Positions 1 through 9,189 of a stretch of DNA of 64,000 nucleotides are shown here, piece by piece. Numbering within the stretch: the first letter of the stretch is position 1; the number at the start of each line of letters is the position of its first letter. The DNA is from Nocardia sp. CC227C (lineage in GTDB: Bacteria; Actinomycetota; Actinomycetes; Mycobacteriales; Mycobacteriaceae): the NCBI RefSeq assembly GCF_030767025.1, contig NZ_JASITE010000005.1:124001-188000 (forward strand), given 5' to 3'. Below the pieces are notes generated by a model, which saw only the letters and a program-made list of their open reading frames with translations, made no database searches and had not been told where the DNA came from. A program made the position numbers and the translations under genes.

Positions 1-1008
1 TCCGACCGACCGAAGCGCGGGAAGGAAGTCGCCGCCGAACCTCCGCGTACCGCACCATTCGACGCCCGAGCGGCCGCCATGGAGGATGCCGACGGCCCGG
101 ACGCCCCGGCTCCGGCGGCCGGTTCCAGCCAACAGGCGCGGTCCGCACCGGGCCGGGCGAAAGCCGCACGGCAGCAGGCGCAACCGGCACCCGGCCCACC
201 CGAAGCCGCACCACCCGGCGCGCAGACCGTACCCGAACCGTCCAAGGCCACGCGGCAGAGCTCGCACCCCGAACCCAGTCCACCCGAAGCCACGCGGCAG
301 AGCTCGCACCCCGAACCCGGTCCACCCGAAGCCACGCGGCAGAGCTCGCATCCCAAGCCCGGCCCGCCCAAGGCCACGCGGCAGAGCTCACACCCCGAAC
401 CCGGTCCACCCGAAGCCACGCGGCAGAGCTCACACCCCGAACCCAGTTCACCCGAAGCCACGCGGCAGAGCTCACACCCCGAACCCGAACCAGCCGAAGC
501 CGCGCAACGGCAGGCGCATTCGGCACCGGGGCGTTCCGAGCCCGCGCCCCCGACGCCGTCGGCGGCGAAACCCTGGGTCGTGCCGAAGGCGTGGTCCGTC
601 GAGGCGGTCGACCCGCCGCGACAGCCCGCACCGGAGACCACCGCGGCGCCCGCACCGCTCGGCGCGCTCACCATGTCGGGCGGCGCGGCCTACCCCCTGG
701 ATCGCCCGTACGTGCTCGGCCGCGACCCCATGGCCGATGCGGCGGTGCGCCGGGCGGCGGCCTCCCCCATCGCCCTCACCGGCGACCGGCACATCTCGCG
801 GGTGCATGCGCGGGTATTCATCGAGGGCACAGCGGTTTTCGTGCAGGACGCCGCCACCCCGGGCGGCACCTACATCGCGGCTCCGCGCGCGGAGGACTGG
901 ATTCGGCTGGGTGCGCAGCCGATGGAACTGAAACCGGGCTGGAGCCTGCGCATCGCCGACCGCGTACTCACCTACAGCACCGAACCCGCTCGCCCGCAAC
1001 GACACTGA
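1..1008 (+). CDS. FHA-domain protein with 14-residue tandem repeats (5' end outside window)
   Basis: The frame is open to base 1, so the true start is probably upstream. The first in-window ATG is at 79. From that ATG, residues about 57-140 are six copies of a 14-residue unit (ATRQSSHPEPxPPE). A Pro/Ala-rich stretch follows, then a C-terminal FHA domain (about 205-300) with the typical G-R-D strand, the S-R-x-H motif (HISRVHARV) and a G-G-T-Y turn. FHA domains bind phosphothreonine. The gene converges on a Ser/Thr kinase operon, so a role as reader of that kinase is a reasonable inference. No transmembrane segment is visible in the part present. Confidence 0.8.
   Translation, partial: SDRPKRGKEVAAEPPRTAPFDARAAAMEDADGPDAPAPAAGSSQQARSAPGRAKAARQQAQPAPGPPEAAPPGAQTVPEPSKATRQSSHPEPSPPEATRQSSHPEPGPPEATRQSSHPKPGPPKATRQSSHPEPGPPEATRQSSHPEPSSPEATRQSSHPEPEPAEAAQRQAHSAPGRSEPAPPTPSAAKPWVVPKAWSVEAVDPPRQPAPETTAAPAPLGALTMSGGAAYPLDRPYVLGRDPMADAAVRRAAASPIALTGDRHISRVHARVFIEGTAVFVQDAATPGGTYIAAPRAEDWIRLGAQPMELKPGWSLRIADRVLTYSTEPARPQRH
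247..498 (+). repeat. 42-bp in-frame tandem repeat, 6 copies
   Basis: Six consecutive 42-bp units encode ATRQSSHPEP(S/G/E)(P/S)(P/A)(E/K) inside the FHA protein. Copies differ by a few bases, mostly in the last four codons. The unit is a multiple of three, so copy-number change would alter length without shifting frame. Confidence 0.9.
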
Positions 1009-1333
1009 CGCGGTGCAGCCGCGTGCGAGCGGCCCGGTCATCGGCGTAAGCGGGGCCCGACCACCAGCACGAGCGCAGCCTGACCACCCAGCACGAGCAC
1101 GGCCCCACCACCCGGCACAAGCACGGCCCCACCACCCAGCACAAGCACGGCCCCACCACCCAGCACAAGCACGGCCCCACCACCCAGCACAAGCGGCGGC
1201 CAGCGCGGCGGGCGAGAGCGGTTCCGTCGCGTCCGATGGGCGGTGGGCCGTCGAGCACCCGACGCCTGGCGGCGCTTCCCCACCCCCGAATCCCGATCAG
1301 CGGCTGGCCCGCCTTCCGCCCACCTCTTCCGGA
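1009..1333. other. Intergenic region between convergent FHA and kinase genes
   Basis: About 325 bases without a convincing gene. It contains the 24-bp tandem repeat and GC-rich sequence. I see no clear intrinsic terminator with a T-tract. Confidence 0.6.
1083..1193. repeat. 24-bp tandem repeat between convergent genes
   Basis: About 4.6 copies of a 24-bp unit (ACCACCCAGCACAAGCACGG plus four more bases). The middle copies are nearly identical and a degenerate copy lies just upstream from about 1059. It lies between the FHA gene stop and the kinase gene stop. Confidence 0.9.
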
Positions 1334-3271
1334 TCAGGGTTCCCGCAACAGGTCCCGCAGGCGGGTGATCCGCAGATAGCGGCGGCGGCGGCCGAGTCGG
1401 CGGCACGCCACGGCCGCGGCGATTCCGGTGGCGGCGCCGAGGACGGCGCAGCCGATCGCGGTGGTCCGCGTCGGCTCCGATCCGAGCAGCACCCAGACCG
1501 CGCCGACGGCCGCCGCCGCCAGCAGTGCGGTGGAGATGGTGAGACCGATGGCGGCCGCGAACCGCGCACCGCCCGTGCGCAGCGCACGGGCATTGGACTC
1601 CGCGTACGCGCCGGCGAAGAGCGCGAGCAGCAGGATGCCGACGGCGGTCGCGGTGGGGTACGGCGATCGAGTGGCGCGGACGCCGAAATCGTATGTGGCC
1701 GTGTCTGTTCCGGCGCGGGAGAGGGTCAGCCGCGCGGTGAGTTCACCGGCGAGGACGTATCGGTTCACCGGCGCGGGCACCTCGGCGGTCGCCCCGGTCG
1801 GCCCCGGCAGCAGCGGCGTGGCGGTACCGCCGACGGGTGTGCCGAGCACGGCGACGGACAGTTTCGCGGCATCGGCGTCGACACCCGTGACGCCGACCGG
1901 AACCGGCCGCGACAGGTCGATCTCGATCGGCTCACCGACGGCCACATCCACGCCGCCGACTCGAACGGTGTCGAACGCCGGGAGGTCCCGGCTCGGCCCC
2001 GGTCCGAGACCGAGTACCGCCGCGGCCAGCGTTACCATGGCCAGCACACCGGCCGCGAGCAGCGGCACCCGCGGAGACGGCAGGTGTACGACCCGCTGTA
2101 CGGGTACCAGTTCGGCACGGTCGACATCGACCAGGCGAGCACCCGATCGAGCCGCGGGTTCGCGCGGCACCGTCCGCACGGTCGGCGCGGTGCGGCGACC
2201 CCGCCTCGGGTCCTTCGATCCGGGTGGGGTGCGCGGACCCGCCGGTTCGGGCGGCGGTTCGGCTGTCCGGCCGGGCGGAACGCGGCTCGGGGGCGGCTCA
2301 GCCTGCCGGCCCGGATAGCGCGCGGCGGCCGAGCGGCCGCCGGTGGCCGCCGCGACAATGGTGTCCGCGCCGATCACCGGGATGCCCACGGGGGACAGCC
2401 AGTTCACGCCCCAGCAGAGCGCCGCCGGGGCGGCGAGCGCGATGCCGAAGGATTCGGCGGTGGCGAAACGGTGGTCGGGGTCGGGGGTGAGGCCGCGCAT
2501 GACCACGTCGGCAATCGGTTCCGGGACGCCGGGGGCCACGTCGAGCAGTGGTGCGGGTTCGCCGTAGGCGTGCGCGAAGAGCATGGCCAATTGGTCGCTG
2601 CCGGGCGGGAACGGCAGCACCCCCGACAGCAGCTGATAGAGCATGGTGGACAGGGCGTACACATCGGTCGCGGGCGAAAGTTGCTGGCCGCGCACCTGTT
2701 CCGGCGCGATATAGGACGGCGTGCCGATGATCTCCCCGGCGCGGGTCACCAATGTCTCGTCACCGCCGACGATCTTGGCGATGCCGAAATCGGTGAGCTT
2801 GAGCGTGCCGCGCCGGGAGAACATGAGATTCGAGGGCTTCACATCGCGGTGCAGGATGCCGTGCCGATGCGCAGCCTCCAGTCCCGCCGCACACGACAGC
2901 GCCACCGCGACCGCCGCCGCGGCGTCGAAACCCTCGGTGGCGAACCGGCTCTCGACCGTGCCGCCGGACAGATACTCCATGACGAGCAGGCACAGGTCCT
3001 CGCGTTCGATGAAGTCGTACACCGGCACCACATGCGGATGGTCGATGGCCGCCATGAGCCGCGCCTCGCCCACGAATCGCCGCCGCACCTGCGCATCGTG
3101 TGCGAACTGCGGCGGAATCTGCTTGATCGCGACCCGCCGCCCCAAGCCGCGATGCGTCCCGGCCAGCACCACCCCGCACCCACCGCGCCCGACCTGCCCG
3201 TCGATCACGTACCCGGGCAGCGCCGCCCGCACCCGATCGGTGTCGTCTCCGGTCAGATCCCGAACGCTCAT
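1334..3271 (-). CDS. Membrane-bound Ser/Thr protein kinase (PknB-like catalytic domain)
   Basis: 645 residues. The N-terminal kinase domain shows the Gly-rich loop (28-35, GRGGCGVV), ATP-lysine K50, HRD at 141-143 with K145 and N148, DFG at 161-163, and an APE motif, so it should be active. The C-terminal half is unusual. A Pro-rich linker leads to a TM near 400-420, an extracytoplasmic beta-rich domain of about 120 residues, then three more TM segments ending at a basic tail. There are no PASTA repeats. The start overlaps the upstream gene by four bases (ATGA), so it is the last gene of a three-gene operon. The extracytoplasmic module looks like that of the neighbouring membrane protein. Confidence 0.93.
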   Translation of the reverse strand: MSVRDLTGDDTDRVRAALPGYVIDGQVGRGGCGVVLAGTHRGLGRRVAIKQIPPQFAHDAQVRRRFVGEARLMAAIDHPHVVPVYDFIEREDLCLLVMEYLSGGTVESRFATEGFDAAAAVAVALSCAAGLEAAHRHGILHRDVKPSNLMFSRRGTLKLTDFGIAKIVGGDETLVTRAGEIIGTPSYIAPEQVRGQQLSPATDVYALSTMLYQLLSGVLPFPPGSDQLAMLFAHAYGEPAPLLDVAPGVPEPIADVVMRGLTPDPDHRFATAESFGIALAAPAALCWGVNWLSPVGIPVIGADTIVAAATGGRSAAARYPGRQAEPPPSRVPPGRTAEPPPEPAGPRTPPGSKDPRRGRRTAPTVRTVPREPAARSGARLVDVDRAELVPVQRVVHLPSPRVPLLAAGVLAMVTLAAAVLGLGPGPSRDLPAFDTVRVGGVDVAVGEPIEIDLSRPVPVGVTGVDADAAKLSVAVLGTPVGGTATPLLPGPTGATAEVPAPVNRYVLAGELTARLTLSRAGTDTATYDFGVRATRSPYPTATAVGILLLALFAGAYAESNARALRTGGARFAAAIGLTISTALLAAAAVGAVWVLLGSEPTRTTAIGCAVLGAATGIAAAVACRRLGRRRRYLRITRLRDLLREP

Positions 3272-5229
3272 CGCCCGTCTCCCTGCCCGGAGCAGCCCGG
3301 CGCGTCACCCGATGGCTCGGATTCCCGATGGACGGTCGTGGCCGATTCCGTCTCGGTCATCGCGCTCGATTCGTCGCGGCGGTCCGCACCCGGAACGTGT
3401 TCGGCTCCCGCCACCTCGGGTGCGCCACCGACCTGCGCTCCGACACCCGCACCGAAGACTCGGCCGCCGCCGGTCTCGGACACCTCGCCGCCCGGCTCCC
3501 ACGGACGGCTGACCGCCGACTCGGCAGGCGGTACGACCGTTTCCGTGCGGTCCGGCTCGGGTAGGTCCGGCAGTGTTCCCCCGATAGTTCCCCCGAGATC
3601 TTGCAGCGTCCCACCCGGGCTTCGACCCCGGGGTGAGCGCACGCTGACGGTCGGTTCTTCGGACGGGTCGCGCCAGGTGGGCTGGGGTCCGGTGCCTCGG
3701 CGAAGGTCGGCGCCGCCGACAGCGGAGTCACCGGACACCGCCGGGCCGAAGGGGTGCACGTGGCCGACCGAGCCCGGCACCCGATCTCCGGGACGCGCTG
3801 TCGGATCCGATATCCGATCGCCGGGGCGAGGACGGCCGGGCGCGCCGCGACCGGCTCCCGGCCCACCCCAGCCGATGAGTGCCGGTATGCGATCGGCCGA
3901 TGCCCGCGCGCCGCCGATCGGCTCCGGTGTCCCGTATCCGTAGGCGTCGAGTTCGCGTGCGGCGGCGAGATCGGCCGGGTCGAGATCCAGGTCGTCGGGT
4001 TGTTCGGGAGTCGGCGAGAAGTAGCCGGTCAGGAAGAACACCGTGGCGGTGACCCCGCCCAACGCCAGCCAGAGCGGGGTGGCGGGCACCCACCAGCGCG
4101 CCACCGAGGCGGTGAAGCCGATCATCAGGCCGATGCCGACGCCGGGGGCGAGCAGCCGCAGGCCGCGCTGCCAGCGGTTGGCCGAGAGACGGTGGCGGGC
4201 GACGGTCAGCGCGGCGTCGGCGATGGCGAGGACGGTGAGAACCGCCAGGATGATCCCGAACAGCCCGTAGACCGAGAGCAGGGACCCGCGGACGTCGACG
4301 ACCGTGCCCACGGTGGCGACGGGTTCGCCGTCGCCACCGATGACGGTGAGGGTCGTGCCGATCAGCCCGGTCGCCTGCCCGTCCAGTCCGGCGGGGTCGA
4401 GCCGATAGGTCAGCGTCTCGGTCGCACCCGCGGCGACGGTCATCTCGACCGTGGTCGAGTAGGAGAAGAAGTTGAGCCCGAGCACGTGTCCGGCGAGGTC
4501 CACCCTGCGCACGGTCACGGGTTCGCCGGTGCCATTGGTCAATTCGACGACAATCCGCGCCGGTCGGCTCGGATCGAACCGCACCGGATCGCTCGCATTC
4601 GCCCCGTCCAGCGCCCGCCCGTCCAACGTGGCGGTGGCGGTGACCCCATCCGCCGCCGACGCGAGCCCACCCCCGCCCAGAACGAGAAGCAGCACCACCG
4701 TGACCAACGCGGCAACCCGCACCACGGCCCTGCCCCGACCAGATTTCCACCCGTGACGACGGGCGCGGTCCCGCGCCCCATCCCCCGCACACCTTTCCCG
4801 CTCGTACCGAGCAGAACCACGCACCCCACATCGAATGCGATCGTTCGGTTCGAGCCCGACCGAACCGCGCGGCTCGAGCCCGGCGTGGCCAGGCGGCTCG
4901 AGTTCGCCCGAACCATGCGTTTCGAACCCGGCGGAGCCATGCTGGTCGAATCCGGCTGCATCACGCGGGTCGCGTCTGCCCGAACCTCGCGATTCGAGCC
5001 GGACAGGGCCGGGTGGCTCGAGTCCGACCGACCGACGCGGATCGTGTGCCACCGGTCCGGGCAACGCGCGTCCGACCGAACGACGCGAGGCACGCGCGGC
5101 CGAACTTCGCGACGCAAGCCGGGCTGGACCGCGTGGCTCGCCTCGGGCGTGACCGGGCGGCAGGGGGCCGCTCGGGTTGCGCGGCACGGGGCGGGGCGGG
5201 GGCGTCGGTTCGGTGTGGTGGGCACTCAT
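3268..5229 (-). CDS. Multi-pass membrane protein with disordered repeat-rich cytoplasmic ends
   Basis: 653 residues, no recognised family. Residues 1-165 are rich in Pro/Arg/Gly with degenerate 10-12-residue repeats around G-L-E-P. TM1 is near 168-192. An extracytoplasmic domain follows (about 193-312; conserved-looking stretch with DPSRPARIVVELTNGTGEP), then three TM segments (about 315-404) and a long Pro/Gly-rich cytoplasmic tail. TM, about 120-residue domain, then three TM is the same order as in the kinase C-terminus. It overlaps the kinase gene by 4 bp and the stalk-protein gene by 4 bp. A kinase partner or substrate is likely, but this is inference. Confidence 0.8.
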   Translation of the reverse strand: MSAHHTEPTPPPRPVPRNPSGPLPPGHARGEPRGPARLASRSSAARASRRSVGRALPGPVAHDPRRSVGLEPPGPVRLESRGSGRRDPRDAAGFDQHGSAGFETHGSGELEPPGHAGLEPRGSVGLEPNDRIRCGVRGSARYERERCAGDGARDRARRHGWKSGRGRAVVRVAALVTVVLLLVLGGGGLASAADGVTATATLDGRALDGANASDPVRFDPSRPARIVVELTNGTGEPVTVRRVDLAGHVLGLNFFSYSTTVEMTVAAGATETLTYRLDPAGLDGQATGLIGTTLTVIGGDGEPVATVGTVVDVRGSLLSVYGLFGIILAVLTVLAIADAALTVARHRLSANRWQRGLRLLAPGVGIGLMIGFTASVARWWVPATPLWLALGGVTATVFFLTGYFSPTPEQPDDLDLDPADLAAARELDAYGYGTPEPIGGARASADRIPALIGWGGPGAGRGAPGRPRPGDRISDPTARPGDRVPGSVGHVHPFGPAVSGDSAVGGADLRRGTGPQPTWRDPSEEPTVSVRSPRGRSPGGTLQDLGGTIGGTLPDLPEPDRTETVVPPAESAVSRPWEPGGEVSETGGGRVFGAGVGAQVGGAPEVAGAEHVPGADRRDESSAMTETESATTVHRESEPSGDAPGCSGQGDGR

Positions 5230-6632
5230 CGCGGCCTCCGGGCGGGCAGATGGGATACCAGGCGGTGGCCGTAGTACCAGCCGCCGATGAGCAGGAAGAA
5301 CAGCAGGACGGTGGCGGTGGAGGTGGCTCCGCCTACCCGGCTGACCAGCACGACGTCCAACGGCCCGGCGAGGGTACGCCCGCAGTCCGCGGTCACCCGG
5401 TGATGGCCGACATCGGTGTCGCCGGTCGACAGCCGCACATCGAATCCGCCGTCCGCTCCGGCCGTGGTGTCACCGACCGGCCCGCCACCGATCGAAAGCC
5501 ACACCGGTGCACCGGGATCACAGCCGTGCCCGGTCACCGTCACCTCACCGCCCGGCGCTACCGCCGGTGGGTCGACCGCGAGACCCGCAGCGGCGGGCGT
5601 CCCGGGGTCCGCGTCCGGCTCCTCGGGCGGCGCTGTCCCGCCCCCGGGCACCGGATCGTCCGGTTGCGGTTCCGGCACTTGCGGATTCGGTCGCCGGTCG
5701 GGCGTCACACCGGGATTGCCACCACCGGGACTGGTTCCTCCGGGGATGCCGCCACCGGGATTGGTTCCCCCGGGATTGATTCCGCCGGGATTCGTTCCAC
5801 CGGCGTCGGTCCCACCCGGATCGGTCCCCGGATCGGTCCCCGGCTCGGGGTCGCCGGGGTCGGTCGTACCGGGATCCGTCGTACCCGGATCGGTGGTCCC
5901 TCCCGAGCCTGGCGTACCACCGGGGTCCGTCCCGCATCCGGTCGTCCCCGACTCACACCCAGGGTCCGTCGAACCACCCGGATCAGTCCCACACCCAGCC
6001 CCACCCGACTCACACCCGGGATCCGTCGAACCACCCGGATCGGTCCCGCATTTCGGCTCCTCTCGCGGACACCCGGGATCGGCGGTGTCGTCCGGATTCG
6101 TCCCGCATCCCGGCGCACCCGGTTCGCAGGCGGGGTCGGTCGTGCCCGGAGGCTCGGTTCCGCAGGCCGCCGAGCCCGGCTCACATTCCGGCTCGGAGCC
6201 AGGACAATTCGGAGTCGAACTCCCGGGCGAGCAGCCCGGTTGCTGCGGCTCAGGTTGCTGGGGCTCAGGTTGCTGCGGCTCCGGTCGCTGCGGCTCCGGT
6301 CGCTGCGGCTCCGGTTGCTGGGGCTCGGGTTGCGGCTGCTGCGGCTGTGGCTGTGGCTCCGGTTGCGGGTTCTGCGGCACCCCGTCACGGGTTCCACCGC
6401 CGTCCGGAACCGGAGGTTGCCGGCTGCTGGTGATGATCTGTTGTGGCGCAGGCGAAATCGTTGGCGTCGCCCCGGGTTCCGCGCTCGCGTGCAGCGGTAG
6501 CGCCCCGACGGCGGCTACCGTGAACCAGGCGGCGAGGAGCGCGAGGGAGCGCCGAAATCCCCCTCCACCTATACATCTCACCGGCCGACGCCCGACGTCG
6601 GCACGCGATCCGACAGCTGCAAATGTCTTCAT
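5226..6632 (-). CDS. Secreted or surface stalk protein with Pro/Gln/Glu and Cys-Gly-Thr repeats
   Basis: 468 residues from the ATG at 6632, which has a GAGG about 10 bases upstream. An in-frame extension upstream would overlap the divergent fdhF-like gene. Order: signal peptide (to about residue 50), a (QPEP)n-type stretch, then repeats of about 16 residues carrying two cysteines (C-x5-C-GTDPGG type). Next come long Gly/Thr/Pro repeats, a small beta-sandwich-like domain (GGEVTVTGHGCDPG), and a C-terminal TM with a basic tail. This is type I surface-protein topology. It is the first gene of the operon with the membrane protein and kinase. Function unknown. Confidence 0.78.
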   Translation of the reverse strand: MKTFAAVGSRADVGRRPVRCIGGGGFRRSLALLAAWFTVAAVGALPLHASAEPGATPTISPAPQQIITSSRQPPVPDGGGTRDGVPQNPQPEPQPQPQQPQPEPQQPEPQRPEPQRPEPQQPEPQQPEPQQPGCSPGSSTPNCPGSEPECEPGSAACGTEPPGTTDPACEPGAPGCGTNPDDTADPGCPREEPKCGTDPGGSTDPGCESGGAGCGTDPGGSTDPGCESGTTGCGTDPGGTPGSGGTTDPGTTDPGTTDPGDPEPGTDPGTDPGGTDAGGTNPGGINPGGTNPGGGIPGGTSPGGGNPGVTPDRRPNPQVPEPQPDDPVPGGGTAPPEEPDADPGTPAAAGLAVDPPAVAPGGEVTVTGHGCDPGAPVWLSIGGGPVGDTTAGADGGFDVRLSTGDTDVGHHRVTADCGRTLAGPLDVVLVSRVGGATSTATVLLFFLLIGGWYYGHRLVSHLPARRPR

Positions 6633-6864
6633 CGGACGTGACCTCGCTCGTTCGATGGTAAGGCCCGGCCGACGCGCGCGGAACGGTCTCACCCAGGCGT
6701 TACGCACTGGCAATGACGCTAGGAAGAAACCGACGTCCGAGCACGGGTAGCCGACTACCTCACTCGCTCGTATATCGCGCCGCGACACCCGAGTGTTCAT
6801 GCGTGCTCGGCACGCCGACGCCCCCGATACGAGCGGCCCCCGCGTGGAGGAGGACAATGGCCCC

Positions 6865-9189
6865 ATGCATCGTGCCGCGCCGAAACAGGACATCGATGAG
6901 GCCGAACTGACCGTCGGCCCGCCGAAGACGCAGGCGGCGGGCGTACGGGCGGTGGCTGTGGCTTTGGAGCGCGCGGTCGAGGAGATGGGTGTGGTCCGCA
7001 CGGCCCGCACCCTGTCCCGCCTGAATCAGCGCCACGGTTTCGACTGCCCGAGCTGTGCGTGGCCGGATCCCACGGGTACGCGCCGGGTGGCCGAGTTCTG
7101 CGAGAACGGCGCGAAGGCGGTGGCCGAGGAGGCGACGCTGCGCACCGTCACCCCGGAGTTCTTCGCCGAGCACTCCCTGCGGGATCTCGCCGAGAAGTCC
7201 GGTTATTGGCTGGGCCAGCAGGGCCGCATCACCGAGCCCATGGTGCTGCGCCCCGGCGACGACCACTACTCCCCCATCGCCTGGGACGACGCCTACCGGC
7301 TCATCGCCGACACCCTGCGCGGGCTGTCCACCCCGGACGAGGCGGTCTTCTACACCTCCGGCCGCACCTCCAACGAGACGGCCTTCCTGTATCAGCTGCT
7401 GGCGCGCAGCCTCGGCACCAACAACCTGCCGGACTGCTCGAATATGTGCCACGAGTCCTCGGGCGCGGCGCTCACCTCGTCCATCGGCATCGGCAAGGGT
7501 TCGGTCACCATCGACGATTTCGCCCACGCCGACCTGATCCTGATCGCCGGGCAGAACCCGGGCACCAACCATCCGCGCATGCTGTCCTCGCTCGCCGAGG
7601 CGAAGGCCAACGGCGCGCGGATCATCGCGGTGAATCCGCTGCCGGAGACCGGACTCATGGGTTTCCGCGATCCGCAGACGGTCAAGGGCTTCACCACCGG
7701 CGTCGAGATCGCCGACGACTTCCTGCAGATCCGGCTCGGCGGCGATATGGCGCTGTTCCAGGGCTTGGGCAAACTGCTCTTCGAGGCCGAGGACCGCGCG
7801 CCGGGCACCGTCGTCGATCGCGCCTTCGTGGCGGACCGTACGGCGGGCTTCGCCGAATACGAGAAGCATATGCGCGCCGTCGATCTGGGCGTGGTGGAGC
7901 AGGCCACCGGTCTCACCCGCGAACAACTGGAGCGCACCGCCGGCCTGCTGGCCGAGTCGAAGGCCACCATCCTGTGCTGGGCCATGGGCCTCACCCAGCA
8001 GGTGCACGGTGTCGCCACCATCGAGGAGGCCACCAACCTGCTGCTGTTGCGCGGCATGATCGGCAAGCCCGGCGCGGGCGTCTGCCCGGTGCGCGGGCAC
8101 TCCAATGTGCAGGGCGATCGCACCATGGGCATCTGGGAGCAGATGCCGGAGACCTTCCTGGCGGCGCTGGACGCCGAATTCGGCATCACCAGCCCGCGTC
8201 GGCACGGCTGGGACACGGTGGCGGCCATTCGCGCCATGCGCGACGGCAAGGCGAAGGTCTTCGTCGGCATGGGCGGCAATTTCGCCTCCGCCACCCCCGA
8301 TACCGAGGTCACCGAGGCGGCGCTGCGCAATTGCGAACTCACCGTGCACGTTTCGACCAAACTCAACCGCAGCCATGTGGTGCACGGGCGGACGGCGCTG
8401 ATCCTGCCCACCCTGGGCCGTACCGACGACGACCTGCAAGACGGTAAACGCCAGCAGGTTTCGGTGGAGGACTCGATGTCCATGGTGCACCTGTCCACCG
8501 GCCGCCTGAAACCGGTGAGCGACCAGCTGCGCAGCGAGGTCGCCATCGTGTGCGAGCTCGCGCAGGAACTGTTCGGCCCCGGGCACCCGGTGCCGTGGGC
8601 GGAATTCCGGCGCGACTACGACCGCATTCGCGACGCCATCGCGCAGGTGGTGCCCGGTTGCGCCGATTACAACCGGAAGGTGCGGGGCCGCAATGGCTTC
8701 CAGCTCCCGCATCCGCCTCGGGACGCCCGCGAGTTCCGGACCGCGACGGGCAAGGCCAATTTCGCGACCAACGAGCTGCACTGGCTGCCCGTCCCCGAGG
8801 GCCGTCTCATCCTGCAGACGCTGCGCAGCCACGACCAGTACAACACCACCATCTACGGCCTCGACGACCGCTATCGTGGAATCCACAACGGCCGCAAGGT
8901 CGTCCTGCTCAATGCCGAGGACATCGCCGCCCTCGGTTTCGTCGAGGATGAACTCGTGGATCTCGTCTCCGAGTGGACCGACCCCGCGACGCCCGATGCC
9001 GCGCCGCAGGAACGTCGCGTCTCCGGTTTCCGCCTGGTCGCCTACTCCACCCCGCGCGGCAACGCGGCGGCCTACTATCCCGAAACCAATCCGCTCGTCC
9101 CGCTCGACCACGTCGCCCGGCGGTCCAACACCCCGGCCTCCAAGGCGATCACGATTCGGCTCGAACGCCATCAGCACACTCATGAGTAG
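6865..9189 (+). CDS. FdhF/YdeP-family molybdopterin oxidoreductase
   Basis: 774 residues. The ATG at 6865 is preceded by GGAGGAGG at 6846-6853; an earlier in-frame start at 6793 is possible. The N-terminus has the family signature FDCPSCAWPDP in place of a full four-cysteine Fe-S motif. Molybdopterin-binding segments follow: YTSGRTSNE, NMCHESSG, GQNPGTNHP, and a C-terminal molybdopterin dinucleotide-binding domain (TPRGNAAAYYPETNPL). The family (TIGR01701-type) is formate-dehydrogenase-like, but its substrate is generally unproven. fdhD overlaps its 3' end by 8 bp, so the two are co-translated; FdhD supplies the sulfido ligand needed by such enzymes. Confidence 0.9.
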   Translation: MHRAAPKQDIDEAELTVGPPKTQAAGVRAVAVALERAVEEMGVVRTARTLSRLNQRHGFDCPSCAWPDPTGTRRVAEFCENGAKAVAEEATLRTVTPEFFAEHSLRDLAEKSGYWLGQQGRITEPMVLRPGDDHYSPIAWDDAYRLIADTLRGLSTPDEAVFYTSGRTSNETAFLYQLLARSLGTNNLPDCSNMCHESSGAALTSSIGIGKGSVTIDDFAHADLILIAGQNPGTNHPRMLSSLAEAKANGARIIAVNPLPETGLMGFRDPQTVKGFTTGVEIADDFLQIRLGGDMALFQGLGKLLFEAEDRAPGTVVDRAFVADRTAGFAEYEKHMRAVDLGVVEQATGLTREQLERTAGLLAESKATILCWAMGLTQQVHGVATIEEATNLLLLRGMIGKPGAGVCPVRGHSNVQGDRTMGIWEQMPETFLAALDAEFGITSPRRHGWDTVAAIRAMRDGKAKVFVGMGGNFASATPDTEVTEAALRNCELTVHVSTKLNRSHVVHGRTALILPTLGRTDDDLQDGKRQQVSVEDSMSMVHLSTGRLKPVSDQLRSEVAIVCELAQELFGPGHPVPWAEFRRDYDRIRDAIAQVVPGCADYNRKVRGRNGFQLPHPPRDAREFRTATGKANFATNELHWLPVPEGRLILQTLRSHDQYNTTIYGLDDRYRGIHNGRKVVLLNAEDIAALGFVEDELVDLVSEWTDPATPDAAPQERRVSGFRLVAYSTPRGNAAAYYPETNPLVPLDHVARRSNTPASKAITIRLERHQHTHE

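Noticed and set aside
1083..1193. CRISPR array
   Set aside because: Units are contiguous 24-bp copies without unique spacers, and no cas genes are present.
1013..3943. 976-codon plus-strand frame across the kinase gene
   Set aside because: Antisense to the kinase with its HRD and DFG motifs and to part of the membrane protein; composition is that of a shadow frame.
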